A stretch of 64,000 nucleotides of DNA from assembly GCA_963281255.1 (NCBI GenBank), contig OY725488.1, positions 2,982,285-3,046,284 of the forward strand. Direction: 5' to 3'. This stretch comes from Aphrocallistes beatrix (Eukaryota > Porifera > Hexactinellida > Sceptrulophora > Aphrocallistidae). The notes beneath the pieces were generated by a model, which worked only from the letters and a program-made list of their open reading frames with translations, did no database searches and had not been told where the DNA came from. Positions 34,450 to 46,237 of the stretch are shown piece by piece (positions within the stretch are counted from its first letter, which is position 1; every line of letters starts with the position of its first letter). A program made the translations under genes and the position numbers.

Positions 34450-36040
34450 AAACTTGTATTCAAAAATCTCTAATGATTTAACATCAGCTACATCCGCACA
34501 TATTGAGGTCGGATCTACTCTCTCTCAAGTAGCCCTCTCTTCACAGACATCAGAAGAATCGGATTTCACAGCACCAGGTGCCTTAGTTCCTTCCATAAAG
34601 AGAGGAACCTCAATATTGGGAGGATTCGGATGAGGGTCATAAAAGAATCTACTTTCGCACAATCTACTGCAAAGCGATTGCCTCTTCCTATAAGCATTCG
34701 AAATCTAAAGCACTATCATAACAAGTGAAGTTTCCTCACCTCAATAAACGCCTCAGGACTATGGTACATAAGATTGAGCTCAATAATTTCGTGATCTCTA
34801 GGTTCCTCATGGGTCTCAAATAATTGATATTGATATACTGAGCATGGTATTTCCTCTATAAAGGTGCAGTGAGACACACTGCCTTGACAAATTGAATCTG
34901 CATCAATACGTTTTCGTGATGGGTTACAAACTTGTCTAAATGCAGTCGCTGCCATCTTGTGCTTGCTGAATTTCACACATTCTATACGGTTGGAATGAGA
35001 CCTAATGAAGCGACGAACGATCTAAGTCGGAATTCAACGTTGGAGCTTTACTAGCAACTCACTGTACTTCTCTGAGCTTGAGTGATCTTCTACTGAACTG
35101 CAATTTCTACTTAGCATAGAATGTCCAATCTCATCTCGCGCAATTGGTCCATTCTATAGATAAAATATGCCAACAATCGATGTCAATGACAGCAAAAGAA
35201 GTGAGAACCAAAGGTGAGTTATCCAAATTTCTGCTTGTAAGGGATGTGCGTTGAACATCGACGCATCTTGGCACAGGTACTTGAGCAATCAAGGATTTGC
35301 AGAGGATATAATTGAAGTAAATCGGGAAAGTCCTTGACTCTATGTCCTTTACGAACGCGTTCGTAACAAATGTATCAGATGAACGTAAGAACGTAAGAAA
35401 GAAAATCTAGAGGAATGTCCGCAACATCTTTGGAACAAGCCAGGAGATGGAATCTTCCGCTGCAATAGAAATCTGGGGTAGATCTTTTGACAAGCATTCT
35501 CTAGCCTATCCTACATATGTAGGAGTTGGAGAGTAACGAATTATTGCAAACATTAGCAAATTCAAGATATATGTAGTGTCTAAGTTGGTTTAAAACATTC
35601 TAAATAGTTTAAAACTATTTCAATGATAATCCAGTTATATACCTCTTATCGAATAAACATACTAAATTGAAATATATAATTTTAAAATAAGCAAAACTAT
35701 ATTCTTATCATAAAAATATTACAAATATAATGTTTTAGCAGAAAGTAAGCATGTTTATAGATTGTATCTAACTTCTTCAAATTGCGAGATCCTTTTAACC
35801 AGCTGATTACTACATCTTGTGCTCTGCAATGATAGCCTATAAACACAGAAAAAAGAAATTAGAGGTTGAAAGTAGGTAGACATACAATACAGCAGGAATT
35901 AATCAATTTTTTTCAACTTTCGCTTATCGACACCTTTGGAAATCATCATCGAATTGTAATTTTTAACCTTATTTACTAAAAAACAATTCCCAAATACGAA
36001 TATAAGCTTCTGAAGGCTAAAGAAACCACTTAAACCACAA
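34450..36040. other. Mostly non-coding; one unidentified minus-strand frame
   Basis: A minus-strand frame at 34976-34716 (86 codons, beginning MKFSKHKMAATAFRQVC) matches no family I know. It could be a 3' piece of the neighbouring THAP/P-type gene or chance. The rest shows nothing supported. Confidence 0.35.
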
Positions 36041-36049
36041 GACGAACAC

Positions 36050-37923
36050 TGTTCTCTCCAAAATTGATAATCACGGGCGTCTAATATTACATTCATGAAA
36101 AATCGACAATGGTTTTTCTAGATGGACCCTGATTAGAAAACAAGCATAAGAGATTGGAAACTTTGAGACGGCGCTCTGATTCTAAGATCTGAAAGTATGC
36201 GACATAATTAACCCCAGACATCACACGGTACATTCTAAAATGGTGTTCTAATGGTTTGGTCTGTAGGAAGGATGTTGATAGATATGAAAAGCCACAGTTA
36301 TCAGTTAGAAAATGTTAGAAACTGATGACCTTTTGCTTGCTTAATTTTCCACCTTTCTCAGGCAGAGACTGTCGAGCCTCAAGCCAGTAGACAATTCGAG
36401 TCAGGAAGATAAAGCAGTCATCATTGAATGTCTTTGGTTTAGACCACGGGTCACTCAAGTGAATATGTTTGTAGGGAGTATTAACATTGAATATCGCGTC
36501 TCGCGTCTAGAGTTTTCCATTATTAGAGCAATTAGTAAAGTTTTTACATTAAGAGGATAGTTGTCGGTGGTGATGATTTCAACGAATAAGCCACAATCTC
36601 CCACACCATGAATACAAGATTTGATCGTGTTGAATTACTTCTCAGCAGTTACAGAAGCACATGAAAGTAGAAGGACGATACAGGACAATTTCTTATACAG
36701 ACTAGATATCATAATAGCAAAAGTCTTGGCAGGATTATCGGGCTCGAGATTAGAAGCAAACTATATTCCTCCTTTGTAAGAAATGTCTCATTTCACGTAA
36801 ATTTAATCCATTTGCGTAATGGCATGCCTTTGTTCTGGAGTCAACACATGTGTAGCTTGCTTAAGGAATGTGAAGAACTCAATTTCAAGACCAAAATATG
36901 AATATAACGCTTGTAACGTATCGGAATGAGGAAGAGATATGCAAAACATGCTCTGAAGATAATGATATGATACTGGGGAAATAAGTTGTATTTTGAGAGA
37001 TAAAGTCTGCGTCAGTACGTTGTACCGTCGCCTGTTTTTTCGGGACAAGACTGTTTTGAAGCTGGCCACGAATAATTTGGAGTCTAGAAACCTCAGGGCA
37101 AGGAATCAATTCATCGTAAGATTTAGAATCATACATATTATCAATAACCTGTTGGATATGACTTTCAGCAGATGTAATATGAGACGCATTATCAGAATTA
37201 GTGGGAATACCCTCCGAGGTAGTGTGTATTGATGATGGAGTAGAAATAGCATTTAAAACCGATTCAAGTTGGCGAATATCACAGCTACATGGTGAACTGG
37301 AAAATATTCACCCTTATGATATGTTTTTACAGACAAGTCAAATTCTACTGATATGTACGATATCACTTCAATCCTACAATTATCGAAACGAGGACGCATA
37401 CAAATTAATGTATGTTCGTCGGAATACCATGTGGACCATTTATTATAAACTGATAGAAAGAGTAACTTAGCTCGATCATGGAAACTCTGAATCTTGAACT
37501 TCTCCTGCTCTTCTACTCCTGACTCTTGACTTAGTGAAACAGCTTGATTGAGAAGTTCGTCATCTTTGTGCTCTATAGCGAATGGCTACGTTTGGTGGTG
37601 GAGTGGGGAGCTGAATAGTATGAAGGACATCCTGGTAGTATAGTCGGTACAGTTCCATCTTTCAGCTTAGGACGGCTACGTGGTATTTCTCGATAACTTC
37701 CGTCTCCATTTGGCACTCTGTGTGTGGTCTCGATTTCATCCTTTCTAAAGTGTTTGGAGAATACGTACACAACTTTTAGATAGTCTCTATCCTCTCTGTG
37801 TAGGGCTCGTAGCCAGGCATGTCTCAATTGATCCGGTTTCTGTGGCATCGTGAATACAGGCATTCTGTCAGTTGGATTATAGTTACTTGTACTACAACCT
37901 GGTGCAGAACATGCATTGGGCAT
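36050..37923 (-). pseudogene. P-element-type transposase with THAP domain, degenerate
   Basis: From 37923: THAP zinc finger MPNACSAPGC (C5, C10), FTMPQKPDQLRHAWLRAL, then VFSKHF, where the third zinc ligand Cys is Phe55 (His58 kept), and the closing VPTILPGCPSYY. Downstream, in shifting frames, are blocks characteristic of P-type transposases: a LISPVSYHYLQSMFCISLPH stretch near 36970, FLKQ and an EQRHAITQMD end (likely first catalytic Asp) near 36800, then YKGG, PAKTFAIMISSLY, GLFVEIITTDNYPLNV near 36580, and further fragments to about 36100. Many stops and frameshifts. The only gene in the window showing a P-type catalytic region. Confidence 0.75.
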
Positions 37924-38204
37924 GATTGTAGTGGTTTTATAGGATAGCTAACAAGACAGAAAACGACTAAAAAAGCGTCACAGAAAAGAACGGACAAAGA
38001 AAAGACAATAAAATAACAAAATATTAATGTTATTAAAAGATTTGTCAAGAACGTTTACTAAAAAATTTAAAACTATGGCTAATAATAATTTCATCTTTAA
38101 ACATATCCCTGACAAGGAAATTATCAAGCTTTATGTTTATTTTAGTGTAACCTAGTATACATGTATATATCAAACAAACTTGTTGATGGTAGTTCAAATG
38201 GAAT

Positions 38205-38279
38205 TCGTTACCATCGGCTAACCCATCCCTGGTCCAAAATTTACAAGTTACTGTTAGGCCTTATGTATAAAAGGCTATG
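38205..38279 (-). repeat. CATAG-type terminus beside the P-type transposase gene
   Basis: Reverse complement begins CATAGCCTTTTATACATAAG and contains ACAGTAACTTG and GGACCAGGGATGG, matching the ends of elements at 1119, 7119, 10985 and 38286. It lies ~280 bp upstream of the P-type transposase start, facing it, as expected for that element's 5' end. The opposite end was not found. Confidence 0.65.
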
Positions 38280-38520
38280 GACAACCATAGCATTCTAATA
38301 CACTAAGGCAATGATACTGACTAAATTTTATTGACTAGGGATAAGGATTAAGAGCTATGAATGAATGAATTTGATTGGCTGAAATTTAGGCGCCAAATAT
38401 CCTATCTAGTATACTATATAACGAAAATTTCGAGTAGTTGATAGTTTACTCTACTCTGCATACTATATCTGACTTGTACAAGTTCTAAATTATTCTACTA
38501 GACTGCTTTCTCTTGTTTAT

Positions 38521-39222
38521 GGCCTGTGCTGTGCCTGGGTGTAAGTCGAATTACCATAGCCAGGTTGGATTCACCTCAGCCTTTTTATTTCCGACTGATT
38601 TTGAGACTCGAGAGAAATTGTTTCGTGTAATACCTCGCCCAAGGAAATACTATGAGATGAATAAATACTTAAAGGAAATTTGACTGATAATTTCATTTAT
38701 ATATTCGTATGACTCTGACGATTATAGATTCTTTCAATCTTAGGTTTGTATCAATCATTTCCGAGAAGAAGACATCGAGAGGACTTTTGATTTTTTGATG
38801 GCGAAAAGATAGTGAAGATGCCTAGAAAGAATCTTTCACTTAAGCAAAATGCAGTTCCCAGCATATTCCCCAATTGTCCTAGTTATCTTACAGACAGAAG
38901 AGTAAAGCCTCCAAGACTGTCCAGAGAAGACAAAGAGATGAAGTCAACTCAAGCTGCATATAAGGAGAGTCGCATTGACTTCCAAGAAACTGAAGCTAAG
39001 TTCCTAGTTACTTGTTTTACCGATATAGTTTTCAAATTAAGCCTAATAGATCTTCCTAACGGTTGGGTACTCCACAAACCTAATTCTGATTCCATCTTTA
39101 TGTTGAAAATTCACATTGTTGATAATCAATCTTTGATTGAACGTTCCCTTATTATTAACCAATATTTAGCTATTGAAGCGTTATATAAACAAAACATCCA
39201 ATTCAATTGTCATGCAGCGTAG
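38521..39222 (+). pseudogene. THAP-domain gene of P-like element 2
   Basis: Exon 1 begins MACAVPGCKSNY (the CX4C start of a THAP finger), then FPTDFETREKLFRVIP. A likely acceptor (TTTCAATCTTAG) precedes VCINHFREEDIE, giving the CX2H pair. A frameshift near 38795 leads into the frame that ends the finger with AVPSIFPNCPSYLTD and continues ~100 residues with no known domain, including LPNGWVLHKP. Close relative of the gene in element 1. No P-type catalytic region, so at most a DNA-binding protein. The donor site after exon 1 is poor. Confidence 0.7.
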
Positions 39223-39339
39223 TAAATGATATGCGAGTTAGAAAATATTATTCAGGAGATCTGAATCTGAATCGAGAGAATACTAAGTCGAAAAAATATC
39301 TTATATATTAAAACACTAGGATCATTTTTTGTTTGTTTG

Positions 39340-39815
39340 TCCGAATTGATTGAAGAATTGGCAAGTCGTAGAGATACGAAAATTGGCATGTAGGTGTCAA
39401 ATGATGAATCTAGGATTAAGTTCGAAGATCTAAGCGAAATGTTCACACCTCGCCGAGATAGGTGAGAAAATGTGCTGGCCAATCAATTCGATCATAAAAT
39501 AACTTTTAACGACATGGACTGGAATTGATTATTTAAGTATAATAATATTTAGCAATGTGAACTTTGTATATTCAAATTGAGCTTACATTCAGGATTAGTT
39601 GACTTAATACAAAGTAAATTATATTTATCACGAACAAAATTTCTGCTACAGTTCTGATTTCATTAATGTAACCGTAGACAAATGAAAATCCAACGTACTT
39701 AGTATAAAACAAGAAAGACGTATTGTTTCTCTAATATCACCAAGCGCCCACTGGGTAAATCTGCGGACACGCAGTGTCTGCAAGCCGCGCAGCGCAAGCA
39801 AGCGAAGCACGCTTG
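39340..39815 (+). mobile_element. Helitron-like repeat, copy H, internally deleted
   Basis: 5' part CCGAATTGATTGAAGAATTG diverged, central CRE region replaced, 3' end GCGCAAGCAAGCGAAGCACG then CTTG before T. Lies within P-like element 2. Confidence 0.6.
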
Positions 39816-40322
39816 TAAGTAATTGATTTTCTTTGCACCTTCTAGTTATTCAACTACTTTTACTGTTTATCAATAAGATGTTCTACTTAGCTGAACTGTT
39901 TCTAGAGACTTCTGTCTGAAAGTTTGTGTGGGAGAAGTTAAAGATCAGAATGCTTACTTACTCGATGTTTGATGCTAATTAATGATGAAGTGCAGATCTA
40001 TTCTTAATTATCATAACTTTTATTGATTGATTCTTTATACATTTTTGAATCATTAGCATGTACGACTATATATGAATCACATTAATTATTAATAATATAT
40101 GAATCTAACTCTAAAGAGGATGGCTAGAAAAGGGGGATGGTTTAATTAAAAGCCTAAAACAAACACTTTACAATGCATTAAGTAATTATTACATTGAATC
40201 TATCATCAACTTCAATATTGCCTTTAAATTAATGAATTCATAATAGCTCTTAATCTTAATCCATGGTCCAGAAATTCATTAGAGTATCATTGCCTTAGTG
40301 TATTAGAATGCTATGGGACAAC

Positions 40323-41343
40323 CTTATCTGAATAAAGATGAGTATTCGCGTCTGGAAGATGTTTTCAAGAAATTTGCAAGCATTTAAATGTTTCCGGTTT
40401 GACAATGGAATTAAAACAGAACTGTAATGAGTCGCTACATTTAGTTGTGTGGCACAATGCTCCAAAGACAAAACTTGTAGGGCGAAAGTCGCTTCAAGCC
40501 ACTACTGCCATTGCTGTGTGCAGTTTCAATTAAGGTTCAATGATTATCTGGGGGTTCAAAGTTTCCGCATAATTCTTGACAACTTTGCATCAATAGATAA
40601 AGAAAGGAACCGCTGTAAACTTAAGCCGCTATGGCTACTACAACCTATAAATCTGGAAATTTGGTACTGAGCTCTCATCTATTGCTATGAAAGAATTACT
40701 TTCTACGAGAGTTCTTACTGAAATGGTTTACTGTGGATGCGTTAATACCAATCTAAAGGAAGTGGGAGATTATCCTAATAGCTGTAGGAAAGTGACTTAG
40801 AATTCGAGTCCAGCGTAGAACCTGCACCACTATAGTTTCTGTAGTAGCATGTCTCCATTATAATATATGATATTTAATTGTTCATCTATACTATAATAAA
40901 GAGGTATGCACCAATCTATGCCAGGGAAATTGAATCATTAATTTATTGGAAAATGTAATTATATAATTAATGAATACGTAAACCAAGTTACAATTCAGTA
41001 AAATTATTTTTGTACTAACTCTGAACATGCTGGTTTTGATCGGAAATGTTGGTAAACCTACCATTTGGATAGTCACTTGGGTTATAGGAATATAATGATG
41101 TTGTCACGCATTTAATTAATCGCTTGACCCTTGGGGGTGTGAAAAGTCCTATGGGGAGGAATAATTTTTGTGGAAGAAATCCCCTTGTGGAGTTGGTGTG
41201 GGAGTTATAGACACCATGGGCTGGGAATACCCCAAGTGGCCGTTTGTGTATCTAGCCGATTTGGTCGGAGAGTTTCTTACGGCTGGAGTGTGTCTTGAGG
41301 ACGGAGTGTGCCCTGCGGCTGGAGTGTGTCCTGCGGCATATTA
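40323..41343. other. Non-coding; short GC-rich tandem repeat
   Basis: 41271-41336 holds three units of about 18-22 bp related to CGGCTGGAGTGTGTCCTG. No gene supported elsewhere. Confidence 0.45.
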
Positions 41344-41920
41344 GGGGCCTTATTTTAGATCAACTTAAACTTAAACTAAGTAACGACTTAGTTTTCATTA
41401 AGTTTTCTTAACTATACTAATAAGTACTAAATCCATACTTAGTTTTTTCCAGGAAACCAAGTAATTACTAAGTAAATACTTAGTTTATGCGTCGACCTTA
41501 AGAACGACTTAGTATTTACTTAGTTTTGGCTAAGCATACTTAGGTTTTCCTTTTCTACTTAGCTTTAACCACATGCGATGCTTTCTATCATTTTGACACA
41601 GGAACTAAGTATTTACTTAGTTTCTATGTCAAAATGATGACAAGGTAAATCAACATTGGATATAAAGTTTGCGAAATTAAAAGTATGATTATCAATTCGA
41701 ATAAATTGCTTGTAATTCTTCCGATATTGCATTTACTCTGTTCCTACTTGAAGTCAATAGACAATCGTTTGGAAAATCAAGGGTATTTAGAGATAGGTTA
41801 AATTCATACAGATCTAGGTTAATATAGGTTAGAGATAGGTTAAATTCATACAAGGATATTGAATAATTAGCTGCTATAGGAGTATAACCCGTAACATATT
41901 CATTAAACTCCATTAAATAA

Positions 41921-42424
41921 TTGCAGGATATTTTGCTCAAACCAATAATCTATAGTTCACGTCCGATTCCAAGTACAATCCAATTTGCTGTTTCCTTACA
42001 GTTTCTGGCGACAGGTTCGTTCCAAACAGTGATTGCAACTTCACATAGTGTCTTTCAACCCTCAGTGTCAAGGTGTATTGCAGCTGTAACAGATACTCTG
42101 TTCAATTGCCAATGACTATATAAAATTTCCAAACTTCTACGAACAATCCAAAGTTCAGCAAATTTTTTAGTGAAATGCGGATTCCCTATGGTCATAGGAT
42201 GTATTGACGATTCACATATCAATAGTTGTATCAATAGTTGAACTATCGAATAATAAGGAATTAATTGTGAACTGGTATTTCATGACATTTGTATCGAGCG
42301 AGGGTTGCAATGGGAATCAGAATTTGATGTCGATGGAGCAGAGAATGAAGAAACTATACAACATGATTCTACCACTAGTGGCACTGCTGCTCGCAAATCT
42401 GTTGTTGATCAGTATTTTAATTAA
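41921..42424 (+). pseudogene. Harbinger DDE transposase, deleted
   Basis: Segments in order: PIPSTIQFAVSLQFLATGSF followed by QTVIATSHSVFQPSVSRC (helix-turn-helix-like N-terminal region), a stop, then YIKFPN, and CGFPMVIGCIDDSHI containing the first catalytic Asp. A large deletion removes the second Asp and the Glu region. The last piece, HDSTTSGTAARKSVVDQYF, is the usual C-terminus. Stops at 42113, 42175 and 42238. Confidence 0.8.
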
Positions 42425-42799
42425 CTACTTTTATAATATGTGGACTCTAAGCAGAGAGATACATTTATATATTTCAAATATGCTTAATTAAATATTATTA
42501 TATATGGAGTTATTCCAATCTCTAGTAATTCTTGCTACTAAACTCCTAAAATAGGTATTGTAGTATAGGCAAAATTAATCCTTTTCCTTCTGCAGGGAGA
42601 AAGGAGGTTAAGTTGGAAAATATTGCTGTTATTGGTATCTCTGTGGTAGATGAGTTGAAGTAGGTAAATGAGGCATTGGATTAGTATGTTGCATTCCGGC
42701 AGAGATCATATTTGACATCGAATTTATTAATTTATTCAAATTGGAAACCAACAACTCCAATTTACTAGACATTAGTCCTGTGCTAGATGTCCCATTTTC

Positions 42800-43337
42800 C
42801 GCTAAATCCTAAAGTTTGGAATCTATTCTCTTCAGAATCTCTAACTTTTGTCTTTCATTCTCCGAATGACTTATTTGAAAGCATCAGCCACATGGAATTC
42901 ATTAAATTTCCTCTACCTTGCAGGTGGCTTCATTGCTATATCAATCTCTGAGCCTGATGTGACCCAAAATCATGTAATGTTTCCGCTGGACTAATAGCCA
43001 TAACAAAATCACTCAAAGGACTGTTAGTCTCCATGAAACGATCTATCCCAGCTTCGATTCCTTCAAAGATTTCTTTTCCCTTGATATACCTTATCTTTGT
43101 TTCATGCTGTCAGCTCAGCTTCAGCAGGTTCACATCCTGTTTTCTTCATGGATGCCAGTTTGTCGCTGATAATTGGTTTGTATTTAACCAGAATGTTACA
43201 CCATTTTTGGAAACATCATTTTTGGTTCGTAGTGTCCCGTGCTCTTGAGAAATTGAATTAGCAATTTGTTCGCAGATACAGTTCTTCTCATCAAACGTTA
43301 GAGTTGAACTAAATGCGGCAAACAGTTTTGGTTTATT
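42800..43337 (-). pseudogene. Harbinger Myb/SANT-like protein, broken
   Basis: From 43337: LTFDEKNCICEQIANSISQE, then TLRTKNDVS, a frameshift, and KKWCNILVKYKPIISDKLA, the layout of the Myb/SANT-like (zeste/NAIF1-type) domain that partners Harbinger transposases. Several stops follow; near 42830 ENERQKLEILKRIDSKL ends the frame, the usual basic/coiled tail. Confidence 0.7.
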
Positions 43338-44034
43338 TTCCAGACTAAATCAAATAAGGTGGTGATTTCAGAATAGGAAAATTCTTTGCTCGAGTCTTAA
43401 TGAACATTGGTGGAGATCTTGTAGTTTGAAATTATTCTATAAATACTTTCTCTGAGTTTTATACTCCCCTTTTTCATTAATTTGTAATAATATTATTGAT
43501 CATTACATCAAAGCACTACTATGTCAGTTATTATTCAATAGCTACATGTTCACGTAAGATATTGAGTGATGAAGACATTCTTATGTGGTGTAAATCAAAT
43601 CAATGTCTAAAAAAACTATACAACAGATAATGGTGACTATAACAAATAAATAAGTTCAAATTGCGTTAAAATTAGATTATATTGTTCTTAGTAAACATTC
43701 ATACATTTATTTTCACATATTTCCCATTGCGAGGATTTAAAAAAATATTGTATTCATAAAATTATGAGTTAAGTCACCTTCGAAGTCGAATTAAAAAATA
43801 AATGAATTTAAGATAAAAACTGAGTAAATATTAAATAAATACTAAGTAAACAAAGTATTTACTTAAACTTAGTTTTAGCTGTCTAACAGGATAAAAATAC
43901 TCAAAATACTTGACTTAGTTTAAGTTGACCTGAGATTAAAGTCCCGGATGGAGAAATAAATAATCTACATAAATCATTCCCGTCTCAAAGTCAAATAATG
44001 TACAATCAATTGGTTAGAAATAAATATCGATCTC

Positions 44035-44758
44035 TCACATGTGAAGCATTTTTGGATCATGGATAAGAACAATTTGTCTAGGAAAGTATTTTACTTTCTC
44101 ATCGTTCGTAATTGGACAATGGATAAATGACTTTGATTTTATTTCTGCTTCTGCATCTGAATTATCTTTCATTCTTTAAAAAAATAAAATAAAATACTTT
44201 CTATAAAAATGATATTAGTTAGTTTACGATTAAGATGTTTATCAAAATTAGAATGTTATTGACTATGAGACCTTAAGCAAAATTAAGGAAGAATAATAAA
44301 GAACAATTAAATGTTATAATCATGATTTGGCCTTGTTAGTAAATTTTGAGAATCAAAATAATCGATCAAATGTTTGAATGTAATAAACAAATGTTTAGTC
44401 AATTTAAAGAGCAATTCTACACTTGTTAATATACTAGAAAAAACAGAATAAGCGAATAATGGCTAATGATTAACTCGAACTGAATGGATTAGAGCTAATT
44501 ATAAAATTACGAAAAAAAGTAAGCTTGTTCTTCCTCAAATTTCTCCTTCATATCATTTTTCCGTGGTTCAAATTTCTTTTGTTTGGATGGATTTGATCGA
44601 AAATTCAACTTTTTGCCATTATAAATGCTTGGCGATGCATTTGAGCGCGCTAATGATTTTTTAATTCTTTCATCCTGGATAAATCGTTCTTCTCTAATTT
44701 TTTTTTCTCTTATTTGGAGACGTCGTTCTTTCGCACGACTAAATTCTGCAGTCTTAAC
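44035..44758 (-). CDS. Candidate host gene, last two coding exons (partial, unidentified)
   Basis: Exon X 44758-44511 follows a good acceptor (CTTTTTTGTCTTTAACTTTAG) and reads VKTAEFSRAKERRLQIREKK, IREERFIQDERIKKSLARSN, SPSIYNGKKLNF, then an acidic/basic stretch to QAYFF. The donor GTAATT at 44510 leaves two bases (TC). Exon Y 44173-44035 starts after TTTTTTTAAAG with A, restoring Ser, then MKDNSDAEAEIK, SFIHCPITNDEKV, YFPRQIVLIHDPK and a TGA at 44035-44037. No stop interrupts ~127 residues, the composition is charged and coiled-coil-like, and no transposon motif is seen. The intron would be 337 bp. Upstream exons not found. Family not recognised. Confidence 0.55.
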
Positions 44759-44759
44759 C

Positions 44760-46234
44760 TAAAGTTAAAGACAAAAAAGTCAAGATTCCTGAAAGGAGTA
44801 ACATACTTTATAAATTAGAAAGTGATATAGATTACACAGGACAGTTCATTTTATAATTTCATTTAGGGAATTTCAATCATCCTAACCACACTAGGCTATA
44901 TATATAGTATATGCATTTTGGACTTTATTCGGGTTTGTGATATGCTTAATATAGAACCTGTTTTATATTATTTGGGGTTATACAAAGACTTCTAGAATGC
45001 CATGGCGTGAATTTGTAAGTGCTGAGAAAAACAATAGCAAAAACAACTGGAGCCTGAATTTAAAAATGGATAATATTCCTTTATTTCAGTATAAAGATTT
45101 AATTTTTTTCAGAAACTGTGGAGAATCCTAGGAAACTAAGGGGATTTATTTTTCGAGCATTGGCCCCGTTAATATCTTGATCGCAGCATTTCTGAAATGA
45201 TTTTTAAAAAAGAGGAACCAAAAAAATGTATCTATATACCATTATGATTGTTTTATACGATATCATAGCCTGTATGGCCAATTAATTGTATTTGAACACT
45301 ACAATAATTTGCACCATAAATAGGCTAAAATGGGTCAATCCATGGAGTGTCATTCATTCAACTAAGAGAGCTAAGGCCTATTTGATATCAAATTCGTAAT
45401 ATACGCATTGGAATTACTCACATCTGGATGCTTTCTATTGAATGAATTCCCCGAAAGGTTATTCCTACTGTGTATACCTCCTTGATCCTACAGTCGCCAC
45501 CCTATAATTGTGGTGAGCGAAGAGAAGTGGCTCAGGGTGACATATATGAAAGTATTTAACATTGAAAACGAGTAGAAAATTTCGAAATTGAGTAATCTGG
45601 ATATGTAGATTAGGGATTTTATTTAGTGTATACAGTAGTTGTTATAGTTTTAATGGATTTAACTCAAAGGATAGAACAATATTAGTACTATTTGTGTGAT
45701 GTGAACTATTGTGGACTTGGAATACAATTGGTCAGAAAGTTTATATTACTAGCAATCTTAAATAGGGTTCTGTGTGTGTGTGTGTTAATGGAAAGTTGGA
45801 GATTTTCCATAATGAAAAAGCAAAATAACATGTAAATACTAAATAGAATTTTTTCGGATAGTTATTTCAAATATACATACATGGTAATATTTGCGAAAAA
45901 AAGAGTCTCTTTAGAGGCTGTTTGGTGAGTTAAATTTAATATATTGAAATTGAAAATTTAGAATATTTTCAAATCGATCGGTAAAACTAAGTACACGGAA
46001 GTTAGCAAATAAGTCGAGTTTTGGGTTTATTAATCTTAATTTTGTAATTATAGTGTTTTGAACTCCAAAGCTCAAAAACTGAATCAAGTTTTTGAAATAC
46101 TGTTATATATTTCAAAATGCATTTTCAAAGCAACGAAGGAATAGCAACATTCTACTGAAAATGTTCCAAAATTATATCTTCTATAATTATATTTGCATAT
46201 TAATAAGCAATTATGCTTAAAAACGTGTATAAAC
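44760..46234. other. Intronic or intergenic sequence
   Basis: Apart from the weak exon at 45099 nothing coding is supported. GTGTGTGTGT near 45771. 45340-45640 has diverged inverted sequence resembling Tc1-type MITE arms. Confidence 0.4.
45099..45191 (-). CDS. Possible short terminal exon, unidentified
   Basis: After an acceptor-like AAATCATTTCAG a minus-strand frame reads KCCDQDINGANARKINPLSF and then LGFSTVSEKN before TAA. 30 codons, composition protein-like. It could be the end of a different transcript or chance. Confidence 0.25.
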   Translation of the reverse strand, partial: KCCDQDINGANARKINPLSFLGFSTVSEKN

Positions 46235-46237
46235 CAG

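Larger units (their letters stand above)
38286..40315 (+). mobile_element. P-like element 2 (CATAG ends, THAP gene)
   Basis: A 2030-bp element; both ends begin CATAGCATTCTAATACAC and stay nearly identical for ~33 bp before diverging. GGACAAC, 7 bp, flanks both sides (38279-38285, 40316-40322). The left target copy overlaps the last base of the older CATAG terminus ending at 38279, so this element inserted right beside it. Carries a plus-strand THAP gene and a later Helitron copy. Confidence 0.85.
41344..43945. mobile_element. PIF/Harbinger element 3 with both genes broken
   Basis: A 2.6-kb element. Left end GGGGCCTTATTTTAGATCAA; right end (reverse complement) GGGACTTTAATCTCAGGTCA. Both are followed by CTTAAACTTAAACTAAGT-type subterminal repeats. 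TTA precedes the left end, but GGA follows the right, so no intact 3-bp duplication. It contains a plus-strand DDE transposase relic and a minus-strand Myb/SANT-like relic, the two-gene set typical of Harbinger. Confidence 0.8.

Noticed and set aside
36993..37470. Plus-strand frames of 79 and 89 codons
   Set aside because: They run opposite the degenerate P-type transposase and show no domain.
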